A stretch of 64,000 bases of DNA from Ryuthela nishihirai (taxonomy: Eukaryota; Arthropoda; Arachnida; Araneae; Heptathelidae). Both the position numbers and the translations under genes were made by a program. Every line of letters starts with the position of its first letter. The first letter of the stretch is position 1. The stretch is from contig JAWZYU010000025.1 in assembly GCA_038380435.1 (NCBI GenBank), forward strand, positions 27,132,707 to 27,196,706. The letters are read 5' to 3'. Of this stretch, positions 11,275 through 23,079 are shown one piece after another. The notes under the pieces were generated by a model, which saw only the letters and a program-made list of their open reading frames with translations, had not been told where the DNA came from and searched no databases.

Positions 11275-11835
11275 AAAATACTTAAAATTATCTGTCGTTG
11301 AGCAATAAAATTTTAAAGTTTATCCTTCAAACTATCTGTATGTTTAAAGTTTTTAGGAGAAAACTCAGCTTTTCGGAGCAGTGACAGTGCTCCATCTTCA
11401 TTGAAGTGACACTATGTGGTGAAGATAGAACTGTTTAGACAAAGAGCTTCTTTCCACATGTCATGAAGGGCGGACTATGGTTCAAGTCCCAGTCTATCAA
11501 CAATAGACTGGGAGCATGCCACACTGCTTGCATGTGCATTCACTTTCTATGGAACCATAGTCGGCGAGGCTATTGAAATAATGACCTCATCTGTCCCCAT
11601 CTGCAATCGAGGCACTGGAATCGCCCTTCACAACATGTGGAAAGAATCTCTTTCTCTAACCAGACCTAACGTCACCACATAGCATCACTTCACTGAAGAA
11701 GGAGCACTGTCACTGCTTTGAAAAGTTTCCGAGTTTTCTCCTAAAAACTCTCAACATACAGATAGTTTGCAGGATAAACTTTAAAATTTTATTGTTCAAC
11801 AACAGAGAATTTTAAGTTATTTTTAATTAATTTCT
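11275..11835. mobile_element. Fold-back element, about 560 bp
   Basis: Long inverted arms pair over most of the element: TTTTAAAGTTTATCC and AACTATCTGTATG on the left, CATACAGATAGTTTGC and GGATAAACTTTAAAA on the right. Inner parts (GAAGGGC with GCCCTTC, GACTATGGTT with AACCATAGTC) also pair. A perfect 10-bp hairpin, CCCAGTCTAT with ATAGACTGGG, lies near 11492-11516. No ORF. The overall form is that of a fold-back or MITE-type DNA element. Confidence 0.75.
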
Positions 11836-12507
11836 GAGCAAGAAGGTCCTTTTAATTGTGTACTTATTAGTGGTTAATTGTTTAAGCTGCTTTTGATGTG
11901 GCCGATTCAAAACATTTAGCTGATTTAAACCCTTTTAGAGTTTTAGATTTTAATATCTCTTAATAATGCATATTTTTAACATAAAAGTCTGGTAAAAAAT
12001 GAGACAAACATTTTTTTTTAAATTTGCTGTTTTGATTATTCATGCACTCAGTGGTTTCTATGTGATTGTCAGAAGTTTTCTGTATTACAAAGACACATAA
12101 TTATCAGCAGCAGAGAGGCTTGTAAATAAGCCACATTTTACACCATTCATTCCTGGGTAACATTTGGTACTATTCATACTTTACAAAATGAAATTTATGA
12201 ACAAATTTACATATTTGGACTGTGACAGACCTCTGTAATACTGGGACCATTAGGTCAAGGCCCTAGGGGAACCTGCGTGTTAATTGAGACTCATCATCAA
12301 ACAGTCATTCCAGAATTCTTCAATGCATTCCACATAAAGAACCAGGTTTATTATATTGCCACTGCCTAAGCTATATAATTTGTTTGGTTATTTGTATTTA
12401 GTGTATTTTTCTCCAGTATATTTATAAAAACATCAGGCCTCTCATATAAATTTGAAATGATTTATTGGCCTCTGTAATAATTGATGCTGATGCCTGACAG
12501 TTTTTTT
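11836..12507. other. Unassigned intronic sequence
   Basis: AT-rich sequence between the fold-back element and a SINE-A head. No exon or repeat is recognised. Confidence 0.45.
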
Positions 12508-12630
12508 AGGGCAGGGGTGGCTCAGTTGGTAGCACACCAGGCTTGTAATCTACATTTCCCAGGTTCGAGTTCCAGCTGGGTCAGCATTGAAATTTATCTC
12601 CACAAAACTCCCCCTTTTAAATCCTAGATT
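12508..12630 (+). repeat. SINE-A head, 3'-truncated
   Basis: The tRNA-like head GGGTGGCTCAGTTGGTAGCA and B box GGTTCGAGTTCC, followed by TTGAAATTTATCTCC, match SINE-A. The copy stops within the body, at the start of the mariner relic. Confidence 0.85.
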
Positions 12631-12639
12631 TAAAAAAAT

Positions 12640-13240
12640 TTATTGCTACTCTCTGCCATTAAGAATAGTAGACTTATACAATATGATTTTACCACTCAGT
12701 TTCACCAATCTGAACACTCAGAAGCAATGCTTGACCCAGGCAAGCCCGCACTTTCTATCCTAAAGAAGAGGAAACAATTTGAAACATTGTTGTGTTTTGG
12801 TGAAAATTTGAGGTATAGTGCACTTCAAACTGATTCCTGATGAGTGCACCATCAGAAATAAATTGTAGTTGATCTCTATTCAGCACAACTGAAGCATATG
12901 CACTCTGATGCTTCAATGCTATCTAGGATTGGTAAACAAGACAATGCAAAAACTGCACACCACACTTCAGACTAAAGAAAAAGTTCAAGAACTGTCATTT
13001 GAGCTTCTCCCTCACACAGCATATAGTTTGAACATAGCTCCTTACATATATCACCCCTTTTCTCCTTGGCTTATTTTCTTAGAAGTAGGTGGTTTCAAAC
13101 ATTTCAGGAAGTCAAAAACTAATGTCAGGAGTATTTTACCTCCAAGGACCAAGTATGGTATCGAAGAGGAATCGAACAACTTACCAACAGATGGCTACAA
13201 AATATTGAAAAATGGTGATTTCTATTTCACTGAGTAAGGT
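12640..13240 (+). pseudogene. Mariner-like transposase relic, C-terminal half
   Basis: In shifting + frames this encodes GKPALSILKKR, KQDNAKTAHHTS (the D of QDN being the second catalytic residue), VQELSFELLPHTAYSLNIAP and a C-terminal tail ending NGDFYFTE. These match the GKPA, QDNARPH, ELLPHPPYSPDLAPSD and final GEYF blocks of mariner transposases. The third catalytic Asp block is degraded (LNIAPY for DLAPSD) and stops interrupt the frame, so it is inactive. Confidence 0.8.
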
Positions 13241-14100
13241 TCATTATTTATGTTGTAATAATCTCAGATCATAAAATGCACAGAGTTATGAATTACTTTA
13301 GTAATACTGTAAATCACCAGATAATTGGTTTATTAGTAAACATAAAAATTTATCAATTATCATTCTCTAATAATTGAAAACTAAATGTGACAATGCGAAA
13401 GTTGATTAACTATTTGAGCTGAAATCCTCTTGTTATGGTAATGTTAAAAACTTGTTTAAGATCATACATTCTGAACTAGAAATTACAGCTTCATTTAATA
13501 TTAATGGTATGCGAAAGAAGAAGTAGATCTGTGCTGATCCAATCTTTACCAAAATCTAAAGCAAGCTAAGCAAAACTGTGCAATAAACACAGCCTATCTG
13601 TGGAAGAACTTGGTGTAACAATGGAAACAATAGGAACTTTACATAGAAGAGTACCAGTAACCATAAAATCACACTCAGGGCTGAAGCAATGTAACAGTTC
13701 AAATAATTTAATTTTTAACTGTAATGATAATAATTTTTACAATTAAGAGCACAAATTATGTAAATAAATACACAATTTGGCTTTCTTGTTATGGGAGGAA
13801 TGCACTTTTACCATTTAAACCAATGCTGGAGAAACTGATAGCAGCCAACTTTTATGCAATATCTGCAACATTGATAGTGAAGTTAGTGTGAACCTCATTT
13901 CACCATTTGATGCACATTGAAACTTGATGTATCTACTTGTGGTAACATATAAGGTAGTGGTGTCCAACATTTTTGAATATGGCCCAGATTTCAAGTGAAA
14001 AGCGAATGGTGAGGAGGAGTTTCTGAAGAGAGCAATAAAATGCAAACAAATGTAGAAAAATGACAGTTTATTAAAGTTTATTAAAGATGTTGAAATTTTC
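13241..14100. other. Unassigned intronic sequence
   Basis: No exon, family repeat or inverted repeat is recognised in this AT-rich stretch. Confidence 0.4.
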
Positions 14101-14104
14101 TATA

Positions 14105-14812
14105 TAATATACTAAATATTAACCACTTTGTAAGTCGATTTAAGTTTAGAGGAAAAACTGTCTTGAGCCGGGTGGGATATGAACCCATGACCTCCTGATA
14201 ACATGTCAGGTGCTCTAAACCACTGAGTTACCAGCCACCGATCAAGATTTCCACTAATTGATGATATGAACATTATCAACTTATAGTACATATTCCATTA
14301 TGTCACATATAGGCGCTGTTTGGGCGATATTAGCCACAATACAACAAATAAATGCCTTAAAGATGGAAAATATATCTTACAAGTATACAATTGATTAAAT
14401 ATTGAATAAACTCTACTTTCTTGGTAGATACTAAATATTAACCACTTTGTAAGTCGATTTAATTTTAGAGGAAAAATTGTCTTGAGCCGGGTGGGATATG
14501 AACCCACGATCTCCTGATAACATGTCAGGTGCTCTAAACCACTGAGCTACCGGCCACCGATCAAGATTTCCTCTAATTGATGATATGAACATTATCAAAC
14601 TATAGTACATATTCCATTATGTCACATATAGGTGCTGTTCGGGCGATCTTAGCCACAATACGGCAAATAAATGCCTTAAAGATATGCTATGTCGTGGGTT
14701 CATATCCCACCCAGCTCAAGACAATTTTCCCTCTAAAATTAAATCGACTTACAAAGTGGTTAATATTTAGTATGTTCCAAGAAAGTCGAGTTTATTCAAT
14801 ATTTCATTCTAT
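14105..14812. repeat. SINE-C cluster: tandem duplication followed by an inverted copy
   Basis: A unit of about 320 bp beginning ACTAAATATTAACCACTTTG occurs at about 14110 and 14429 in the same orientation. Each carries a - strand tRNA-like head (A box TAGCTCAGTGGTT, B box GGTTCATATCCC). From about 14690 to 14812 the head and flank are repeated in inverted orientation (GGGTTCATATCCCACCC to GTGGTTAATATTTAGTA). The copies are very alike, so the duplication is fairly young. Confidence 0.85.
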
Positions 14813-14964
14813 ATAATATCTACTTGCCACTACATTAACCAGTTTATCAATCCATTATCACTAGCTAGATTAAAAATGTTTGGTGGGGGCAGGAGTGGTT
14901 TCCAACCTAGCAGGTTGGAACTAACTAATATTTTTTTTCACACTTACTGACAAACCTATTATTT

Positions 14965-15140
14965 GACTGATGAATTATGTTAGAGGTAGTTGTATAAGCT
15001 AAGTTATTATACGTCTAGAGTCACCTATCTCTCTTTATATATGTAACCTAGCTTATACAGCTGCCTCTAAAATAATTTATCAGGCCAGCAACTCTAAACA
15101 ATTAATAAAAGCTTAGAGTTGTTGACCTGAAAAATAATTG
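14965..15140. repeat. Two adjacent inverted repeats
   Basis: TTAGAGGTAGTTGTATAAGC near 14979 pairs with GCTTATACAGCTGCCTCTAA ending 15070. Immediately after, GGCCAGCAACTCTAA near 15084 pairs with TTAGAGTTGTTGACC ending near 15128. Both are probably MITE or fold-back remnants. Confidence 0.65.
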
Positions 15141-16699
15141 TTTAGAGATAAATAATTGAGAGGACAAAATTTGGAAGCTAAAATCCATGGCAGAAAATGC
15201 TCTCTGTATAGTTGTTGCCAGCAGGCTAGATCGAATTTTACTGTTGTGACAATAAAATCTGATAAAGCATGATGGCTGCAACAGTAGTTAAGCTTATATC
15301 TTATATCTGTATCCTAATACAGTAGTATTCTCTGACCCATGAAAGTCTAAAGGCAAAGAAGCAATTCATTTACATTATTAACCATTATTCTGTTTTTGTA
15401 AAATTGCTGAATTTAAAAATGAAACAAAGTAGTTAAAGTAGGTACAAACCCTTTTGTACAAAATATTATTTATATGCCATTTAATTATATATATGTATTT
15501 CATCAGAAAAGAAGTAACTCTTCTGATTTCATCTTAAAACACTGAATATGTAAATTACTTGGGAGATAATTTATTGTATTTTATTGTAAAAAAATGCAGT
15601 GTTGCAGCTGTTTTTGTCATTTTTATGTGATAGTTGTTATCATAATATTACTAAATGCTGGGAACTAGGCTTAATTTTCAAGGGTTAAAAAATAGTTGAT
15701 AATGCAAAAAATTTAATTACTGACATATAAACATGCAAAAATAATTGTAGAAGCTCTGAATAATCTCAAAACATTCTATTCCAGTATTTCATGGAAGTGA
15801 TAGCAACTTAAATATTGTAAGAGTACTAAAGCATTTTAGTAAAAAGTAAAAGTCAACCAAGTGATGTACTTTAAGTAATTATTTCTTTTATTATGGATGG
15901 GACAGATTTCCATGAATTACCTGCTGATAATGTAGCTGAATGAAGACTGCTTAACATTGTAAGCAGAGTTTGTGTTGAGATATAGTAGCAGAAGCAGTTC
16001 ACTCTGGTTAATGAAGAATCGTAACAATAGAGTGAAGATGCAATCTTCACTTTACTGTAGAGGAATAGAACAACAAGATCTTGGCAAAAATTCAATAGGA
16101 TTGTGAAAAATGTAATAGAAATGTTTAGAGAAGAAAGAAATGCAAGAGTTTTGCCAGTATAGGTGTGTGGCTTGTGTCTCTGCAAATGATTTGGCTAAAG
16201 ACCTGGCTCAAGAATGTTGAAATGTATTTCATATTTGCTTATGTCCTTTGGTAATATGCATCCCTTTAAGCTACTGCTTCTGACAACAGATGACAAGTAC
16301 CATTACTGAGACACCTGCTGCAGAATGTGTACAATTGAACAGATGTTTCAAATAGCAGCTGATGAGTCTTCTGGTTCTTTCAGTGCTAATCGAAGAGCTA
16401 GTTTGCATTAACAAGGGATGTAGTCTTCTCGGATCAAAATATACTAAACAGCTAGTGTGGTAATGTCAGGATGTTCATAAATCTCATCTTTTGTGAATAA
16501 TCATTTTGACCCTTGGTATAAGGTATATGGTTTTAAATCTATTTTAAAAGTCGGGCAAAATTGAATTTTACAATTAATGTTGCATGAAGTTATAAAGTAA
16601 TTCTCTTTTGTCATAGAACTTTCAAGTTTTATATGCATTATTTTTTGTTATTGAATGTGTCATTACTGTTGTTTATTTTATTATAATATTTAATTACAG
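15141..16699. other. Unassigned intronic sequence before exon 2
   Basis: AT-rich DNA with no recognised element. It ends in the branch and acceptor region of exon 16700-16882 (TTATTTTATT...AATTACAG). Confidence 0.45.
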
Positions 16700-16882
16700 A
16701 TATTCTTCCTCTATGCGGAGTCTTGGTGATCGATTTATGCACCTTACTAACTATAGTATCAATAGAAAAAGTGCATCATATACAGCAAATGAAGATGAAA
16801 ATGTTTGTCAAGGCCATAAATGGTATGAAATTGAAAACAAGACAGGGGAAAATGTTTATTATATGAATACCCCAGGATCCAA
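16700..16882 (+). CDS. TTLL4: TTLL4-like exon 2 (TTL domain, HLTNYS motif)
   Basis: The acceptor is AATTACAG and the donor GTAATG, with phase 2 in and 2 out. The product carries YSSSMRSLGDRFMHLTNYSI followed by NRKSASYTANEDENVCQGHKW. HLTNYS(I/V)N is a signature of TTL-family enzymes, and CQGHKW is typical of TTLL4. After HKW there are about 20 extra residues (YEIENKTGENVYYMNTPGSK) before the next exon resumes the family alignment at TLKSLW. As I recall the vertebrate proteins, HKW is followed almost directly by an ALKALW-like sequence, so this is an insertion, probably lineage-specific, in a surface loop. No GT donor exists at the HKW position, so the extra codons appear genuinely exonic. Confidence 0.92.
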
Positions 16883-16989
16883 GTAATGTTTTACTGATGT
16901 ATTTAATGCAGAGTATATACTACAGCTACTCTCTTAACGAGTTATTTCTTATATCATGATTGTTAAAGATTTAGTTTTATTATGTTATA

Positions 16990-18290
16990 CACTGTAGGGG
17001 AAAAAAAAGTTGCCACATCTGGAAGGATTAATGCCATTTTATTGAAAACACAGGCAGCTGTTAGCATACACTGAGATGTGCGATTGATTACATTATCAAA
17101 AAAAAAAAAAGTGGAAATTACTACTTTACTTACCTGGTAAAATGGTATGATTAGTATGATGTTGAAACACCCTGACTAGCAATGCATTCATGAACATGGT
17201 GGGGAAGGCTATCATACAGCGTATAATGTCCTGAGGGATAGGATGCCAAATAGCACAAAGCTGCTGTTCCATTTCAGCAACAGTGGTTGGTGCACTTCTT
17301 GGGGGTTGTTGGAGCTGTCTGCCCTTCATGTCCCAGATGTGTTCAATAGGTGAAAGGTCCAGCAAGCATGCTGGCCATTGTAGTATTTGAATGTTTTGCT
17401 CATGTAGATACTACAGGCTAATGTGGCTGTGTGGGGACGGGCATTATATTGCAGGTAGAAGGTTCCATGCTGCTGAACAAATGGGACAGCCACTGGCTGC
17501 AAAATGTTGGCAACATATCGTTGGGCAATTAGAGATCCCCTTCCGACCAGTTCGGATCAGTTCTGACCAAGATGTCTGACTAATGGCACCCCACACCAGG
17601 TGCTGGAGCTAGGTGGCATTCCTTTCTCCTGGATGATGTTGAAAATGTTGTCTACCATCGTACTGACCAAGAAAAAAAAAGAAGATATGTCACTAAACAC
17701 CATGGTACTCTTGTTCGTTCCAGTTATGTCTGAGGTGACACCGCTGAAGATGTGCTTGCATGTGGGCAGATGTGAGGGGCAAATGCAGTGTTGGACAATA
17801 GGCTTGTAATGAAAACTGTAAAAGCCTGTTGTTTACCATCCGCATGGTAGGTATTCAATGTGTTACCTGTTACCAGTCCCTTTGCAATTGTGTTGTAGTC
17901 GCAAATCTGTCCAGCAATGCAGTGCATCACAAATGGTGGTCCTATCGCTCCGTGGTCTTACATTATCATCTTGATCCTTGTCGGCATGTGCTGGATCCTT
18001 CTTGAACCCACTGTCGCCATATGTGTACGATGGTGCTGGGATTGCAGCCAACAAGATTGGCCACATCTCTATATGACAAACCAGCTTCTCTAAGACTGAT
18101 GATTCTTCCACTCTCAAAGTCAACTTCTCTCAAACTTCACTTCTCTAACTGTTGGAACGGCTGTTGGTGTCAGCATAGGTGCATCTTTGGTGGTTTAGAA
18201 CAATTTCCACAACATTTTGTCAACCAGATAGCTTTGGTTGCCTTTATCTGTGTTCGACTGCTCTGCACCTGTGATGTCAGCTCTTGCCTA
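16990..18290 (-). mobile_element. Tc1-like transposon relic, one end missing
   Basis: The left end CACTGTAGGGGAAAAAAAAG follows a TA at 16988-16989. On the - strand the transposase C-terminus is preserved at 17126-17365 (LLDLSPIEHIWDMKG, then a PTTVAEMEQQL helix), with the third catalytic Asp (DLSPIEHIW) retained. Decayed upstream parts run to about 18290, including CKGTGNR and HADKDQDDN segments. I find no matching right terminal repeat, so the other end is lost. Confidence 0.8.
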
Positions 18291-18909
18291 TCCAATCATT
18301 TTGATCGTCCTGCAAACCTAATCATTTCCATACATTTGCATAACTTCTTGCAAATGTTGCATTTTTTATTTCCTGTAATGTATTTATATGAGAGAGTAAA
18401 TGATGCTATGGAAAGTTTTAGGCTTTTGTTAATTAAATATCCAAGAGCTGTAATTATAGTGGATACTGACAACCAAATGTGGAACCTTTGTTGTAGATAA
18501 TCTATTCTACAAATATGAAATATGCTTGAAACATTTGTAAAATCATATGTAATAGTCACATTATCCTTATTACATCTCAGTTTATTTTTGGGTCCAGTTT
18601 AAACATTTGATATATCATAGTAACTTTCTATTTTGCCCAACATTTACACTTTTGATTCAGTTTTGTTATCTTCAGCAAGTTTCTGAAAATTTTTACTTCA
18701 AATATTTGTATCTTGTTTTCTCATTAAGCTTGTATTTTACATCAATTTGAATAATATTAGGTCTTACCAATTTTCTGATTCTCATCTATGAGAGGTGTTT
18801 AAAAAAGCAATGAGACTACTTACACTGCTCAGTATTTGAGGATTCCTGATGCTTTGGCACTATTTCTCTTTCAAAGTAATGACATTCACATGCCATACAT
18901 TTTTTTTTT

Positions 18910-19295
18910 CACCTCTGGGGTGTGGGTTGGCTCAGTTGGTAGTGTGCCACACTTATAATATGTAGTTTCCAGGTTTGAGTCCCCTCTGTGCCAGCTTGAG
19001 ATTTATCTGCTAAATTTCCACTGTTCCCTCACCCAGAAAGGGGATACTGATGGGCTTGGAAAGGTCACCTTCCTTTGGATGGGATGTTAAGCCATGGTCT
19101 TCTAATGTGCGCAGAGGTTCTTTAATGCGCACAAAGAACACACTGGATGGCGTTGATGGGAGCTACCATCTGTCTCCTAACAGCTGGCTAGTGGGCTCCC
19201 CCCCCCAACTTTCTCTGAGCCCTTGGAGTCCTTGTGACCTGGCCATTTAACCCATTATCTGCAAAAAAGTGCCATTCAGAGGTAAAACAGTCCAA
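18910..19295 (+). repeat. SINE-A copy, full length
   Basis: Head GGGTTGGCTCAGTTGGTAG, B box GGTTTGAGTCCC, body TTGAGATTTATCTGC and GGGCTTGGAAAGGTC, then CACTGGATGGCGTTGATGGG and the end CAGAGGTAAAACAGTCCAA. Directly followed by a second copy. Confidence 0.9.
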
Positions 19296-19304
19296 CTACA
19301 CACA

Positions 19305-19705
19305 TCTGGGGTGGAGGTTGGCTCAGTTGGTATCGTGCAAGTCTTGTAATCTGTAATTTCCAGGTTCAAGTCTCAATTTTGACAACAGTCAACAATGTTG
19401 AGATTTATCTGCTAAACCCCCACCCTACCTTCAGTCAGAAAGGGGACACCAATGGGGTGGAAGTGCTACTGTCTATTGGATGGGATATTAAACTGTGGCC
19501 CCCTGTGCAGGAGAGTCAAACTCTGTGCACATTAAAGAAATACACTGGAGAGTACTGACTGGAAGCTACCATGTGTCTCCCTCCTAATAACTCTCCAGTG
19601 GATCTCCTTTCCTAACCTTCTCTGAGCCTTTGGAATCCTTGTGACTTGGCCATTTATTCCATTGTGTGCAAAACAGTGCTGCTCAGAGGTAAAACAACCT
19701 AACCA
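19305..19705 (+). repeat. SINE-A copy, full length, in tandem with the previous one
   Basis: Starts TGGGGTGGAGGTTGGCTCAG and ends CAGAGGTAAAACAACCTAAC. The two SINEs share the short flanking phrase ACTACACACATC or ACCACACACTTC, consistent with insertion of one beside the tail of the other. Confidence 0.9.
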
Positions 19706-20179
19706 CACACTTCTCAAATACATACAATAAACCATTTTCAGATATCTTGCATAGGGTAATGGCAGTAGCACAGTGCTGAATTTCTCTTTGTAACTTATGT
19801 TTAATTGTTGGATATGTCCGAATATTACAGTGTTTCTAACAAAGTTAGCCCATTTGATATTAATATGTAATTGATCTTATTCCCATGTACATACAATGGT
19901 ATGTCAGAAAGTAAGGTTCCCTATTTAATTTCTGTAGAGTCCAAGTAATTATACTGAAGACAATAACACTGGAAATGTAATACACCAAAAACAATAATTT
20001 CAATTATTGAAATTTTGTAATCAGATTTCATAGTAATATCTTTGTTTTAATAATTAAAATTTTTAAAAGCCCCAGATATTTTATGCAAAATCAAAATTAC
20101 TACACTTTGCTGTATAAAATACAAATATGTGCATTTTGATTCAAATAATTATCCTAGTTTTATATCTATGCTTACTATA

Positions 20180-21398
20180 CACACTGGCCACTGAATTAGT
20201 AGCCTTTATTCAATATCGAGTCGGACCTCCTTTAGCCCGAATTACAGCATATATGCAGTTTGGCATAGATTCCTCAAGGTGTTGGAGTGCCTTTACATTT
20301 TCAGCATACCAGGTATTCACCAGACAGTCCTTTAACTGGCTCAGATTTGATGGAAGAGGACTTTGCTCCCAGATCTATTTGTCTAACATGTCCCATACAT
20401 CCTCATTGGGCTTCAGATTCGGGCTTTGTGGTGTCAAAGGAAGATGATGGAAGTCACTGTCATGCTTGCTGCACCACTGCTGAACACATCTTGTGCGATG
20501 GATAGTAGCATTGCCGTCCATGAAACAGCCGTCATCTGGTGGATAAAAAGTCAACATTGCAGGATGGACTTGATCAGCAACAATGTTCAGATAATCCTTT
20601 GAGGACACCTAGCCTTCCAGCAATATCAGGGGACCCATTCCATACCAACAGATCATGCCCCACACAATGGCACTGCCTCCAGGACCTTAAGTTGTGTTTA
20701 CAAAGCAAGCTGGGTCCATTTCTAGTGCATTTGAATGGGGCTCACGCCAATTTCTCTGCCTACCATTGGTACAGAACAAGGTGTACCACAACTCTTCAGA
20801 TCACAACTTTTTTCCGTGTCCAGTCATGGTGTTCCTGACACCACTATAGATGAACTTTTCGGTTCTTCGCAGAAATCAGTGGTTTCCATATAGGTAATGC
20901 GAATGTTAATACTGATCCTCATAAATTCCCTGTGCATAGCTCGCTGAGATATGGGTTGGGATAGCCTTCATTGAATGCTTTCGGTCAATTGCTGCACACA
21001 GGAAGTCCTGTTTCTTCTTACAAGCCTTCTCAGACAACGGCAATCTCGTTCCTAACAGATTATCATCACACCACAATTATGCCTCTTAGACAAGCAATGT
21101 AGGTTATTTTTCCACTGATTAAAATCCCAAGTTATCTCACCTTTTGAGAAACCAGTCAGCTTTGCTGTTTTTAAAACCTTTGCTCCAGCCAGACAGACAC
21201 CCACAATAAGCCCTTTATTGAACCCCGAAAGATCCTTTGTTTTTCCCATTGTGATCAACACTACTGATGAGCAGCAGTCTTAAATAGTTGCCTAGATCAC
21301 ATGGTGATGCTTATGACCACGTATTTTGCATATATGCTACGCAGGTAACATTAATGTATATCTGCATAAAGGTTTCTAATTCAGTGGCCGGTGTGTGT
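20180..21398 (-). mobile_element. Complete-ended Tc1-like transposon, transposase decayed
   Basis: Inverted ends CACACTGGCCACTGAATTAG (20180) and CTAATTCAGTGGCCGGTGTG (ending near 21396) flank 1.2 kb with TA on the outside. On the - strand the transposase N-terminus is at 21052-21261 (MGKTKDLSGFNKGLIVGVCL) and the C-terminal catalytic part at 20375-20608 (GCFMDGNATIHRTRCVQQW, then SPNLKPNEDVWDML). The second Asp (MDGNATIH) is present but the third reads Asn at 20417-20419. Intervening stops show it is dead. Confidence 0.87.
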
Positions 21399-22041
21399 AT
21401 CTATAAAATACTTATCCAAATGTTAACCATATCGTGTAAATTTTATTCGTAAGAGAACTAAGGAAAGGCTTTGAAATGAGTTTTGGCCTACAGGCAGTAA
21501 GGAGAGGAATTTCCAGTAAGGAAATATTTTTTAAAGATACTTCCTTTCAAAAAGGATGGAGATAACTTAGAAACTATAATAGGCTTATCCTGGTTTCTCA
21601 TATAACATGCAAACACTTACACAACACAATAAGGATATGACCTCTGGTCTTAGTAGTCAGGTACACTAACCACTAGACCAGGTAAGGTTAGAGTACAATC
21701 TATTATTCATAGAAAGCTATGGAAAAAATTCTGGGCTATTCTTTTAAATAGTTATATTATCAAATTTCCCTGTAAATTATTTCACAGAGGTTTCTTATTT
21801 GTGGTAGCAGGCCTATCAGTATGCCTCTGGGTTAATCCCAAACAGACACAATGAAGTAACCATTTTATTATCCCATCTGCTTCAGAATGTTTTTTTTAAT
21901 ACTTTTTTTTATGGTTATCCTTTATAGTATTTGAACATGGTCAATTAATACTAAATATTGATTCATAGGCAAATTTTTCTGTTGATTTTAAAATTTTAGC
22001 TACCAGGAAAGATTTATCAACCAATATTGCATTTCTTACAG
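21399..22041. other. Unassigned intronic sequence before exon 3
   Basis: A possible tRNA-like fragment on the - strand at about 21640-21690 (CCTCTGGTCTTAGTAGTCAG and CTAACCACTAGACC) is the only hint of a feature. It is too short to classify. Confidence 0.35.
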
Positions 22042-22140
22042 GACTTTAAAATCACTCTGGGGCTACATGACTAGCAAAAAGGTTGATACACTCAAGTTGT
22101 GGACAGATATTGTAGATATTGTAATCAAAACAATTATATG
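22042..22140 (+). CDS. TTLL4: TTLL4-like exon 3 (TTL domain)
   Basis: The acceptor is TTCTTACAG and the donor GTAAGT, with phase 2 in and 2 out. The product contains TLKSLWGYMTSKKVDTLKLW, then TDIVDIVIKTII, matching the family's ALKALWNYL and KDVVVKTII segment, a helical part of the ATP-grasp domain. The length (99 nt) and phase join cleanly to the flanking exons. No stop codon or frameshift is seen. Confidence 0.92.
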
Positions 22141-22199
22141 GTAAGTTAAATTTAATATAGTAGTTTTTTATAATTGAGTGTTGTATTGTAATATTTTTC

Positions 22200-23040
22200 A
22201 GGATCAGAGTTGGGCAGTAATTGAAGCAAAAGTCTTACAAATGTACTTCAAGTATTTTTGGTTCTTGAAGTAAAAAAATTTTTTTTAGGATTGAATACTT
22301 AGTACACCAGACAAAAGTAATTATTTTTATCTTAACTGGTCAGTATTTTGTACTAAATGTATAAAATGTATTTATTTAGAATATGCAGTTTTTTTTACTA
22401 GAAGCATTTTTACTCTTGTCTCCTTAATTTGGGTCAGTCATAACAAATTATATATAAACCAAATAAAAGCTTCTTATGTTCTTTTGTATATATATTTAAT
22501 ATTAATGTTTACATATATAGCTGGCATATACACTATAGTAAAATGTTTTCCTGACCAATTTTTTTCTCTAAAAGGAAGTTTATAAATTTTTTCATTATTA
22601 ACTTTTTTATGTATAACAGATCACAGTTGTCTTCACGATAAATGTATTCATATTTCAAAGCAGTATCAGCCATATAATTTTGTCATGGCATACACAGTAT
22701 TCTAATCTTTTGCTCCAAATATTACTTTCAAGATGCTACAGTCACTATATTATATTTGAATTGGTAAAAGCTAAGTGTGAAAGCATAATTATAAAGAAAA
22801 CATATAATAATATGGCATTTATTTGAAAAAAATATTAATAGATACAGTGGTATATCCAAAATGTTCTAATGGAAGGGTTTTTAACATATTTGAGTGCATT
22901 TAATGTAGGAGGGAGACAGAGTTCAAGAAGTCTTAGAAAATATGTTATTCAAGCTCTTTGTGGGGGAAGAGGGATAATAACCCCTCCTTGGGTATGACAG
23001 ATAACCATATCATCAACTCTCAGAACAATTTATGGTAACC
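22200..23040. other. AT-rich intronic sequence, possible hAT end at 22205
   Basis: CAGAGTTGGGCAGTAATTGA near 22205 resembles the left terminus of hAT-type elements, but I find no matching right end. The rest shows nothing I can name. Confidence 0.3.
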
Positions 23041-23079
23041 TTTAAAACAAAGGCCAAAGCAGGACTACAGCACCTCCTC

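Noticed and set aside
15871..16185. Coding region on the - strand (104 codons)
   Set aside because: Composition is hydrophobic and low in complexity, with no recognisable domain and no conserved repeat copy; treated as chance ORF.
18786..18815. Mariner left end (GAGAGGTGTTTAAAAAAGCA)
   Set aside because: Resembles a mariner terminus but no transposase remains or partner end follow before the SINE-A at 18910.
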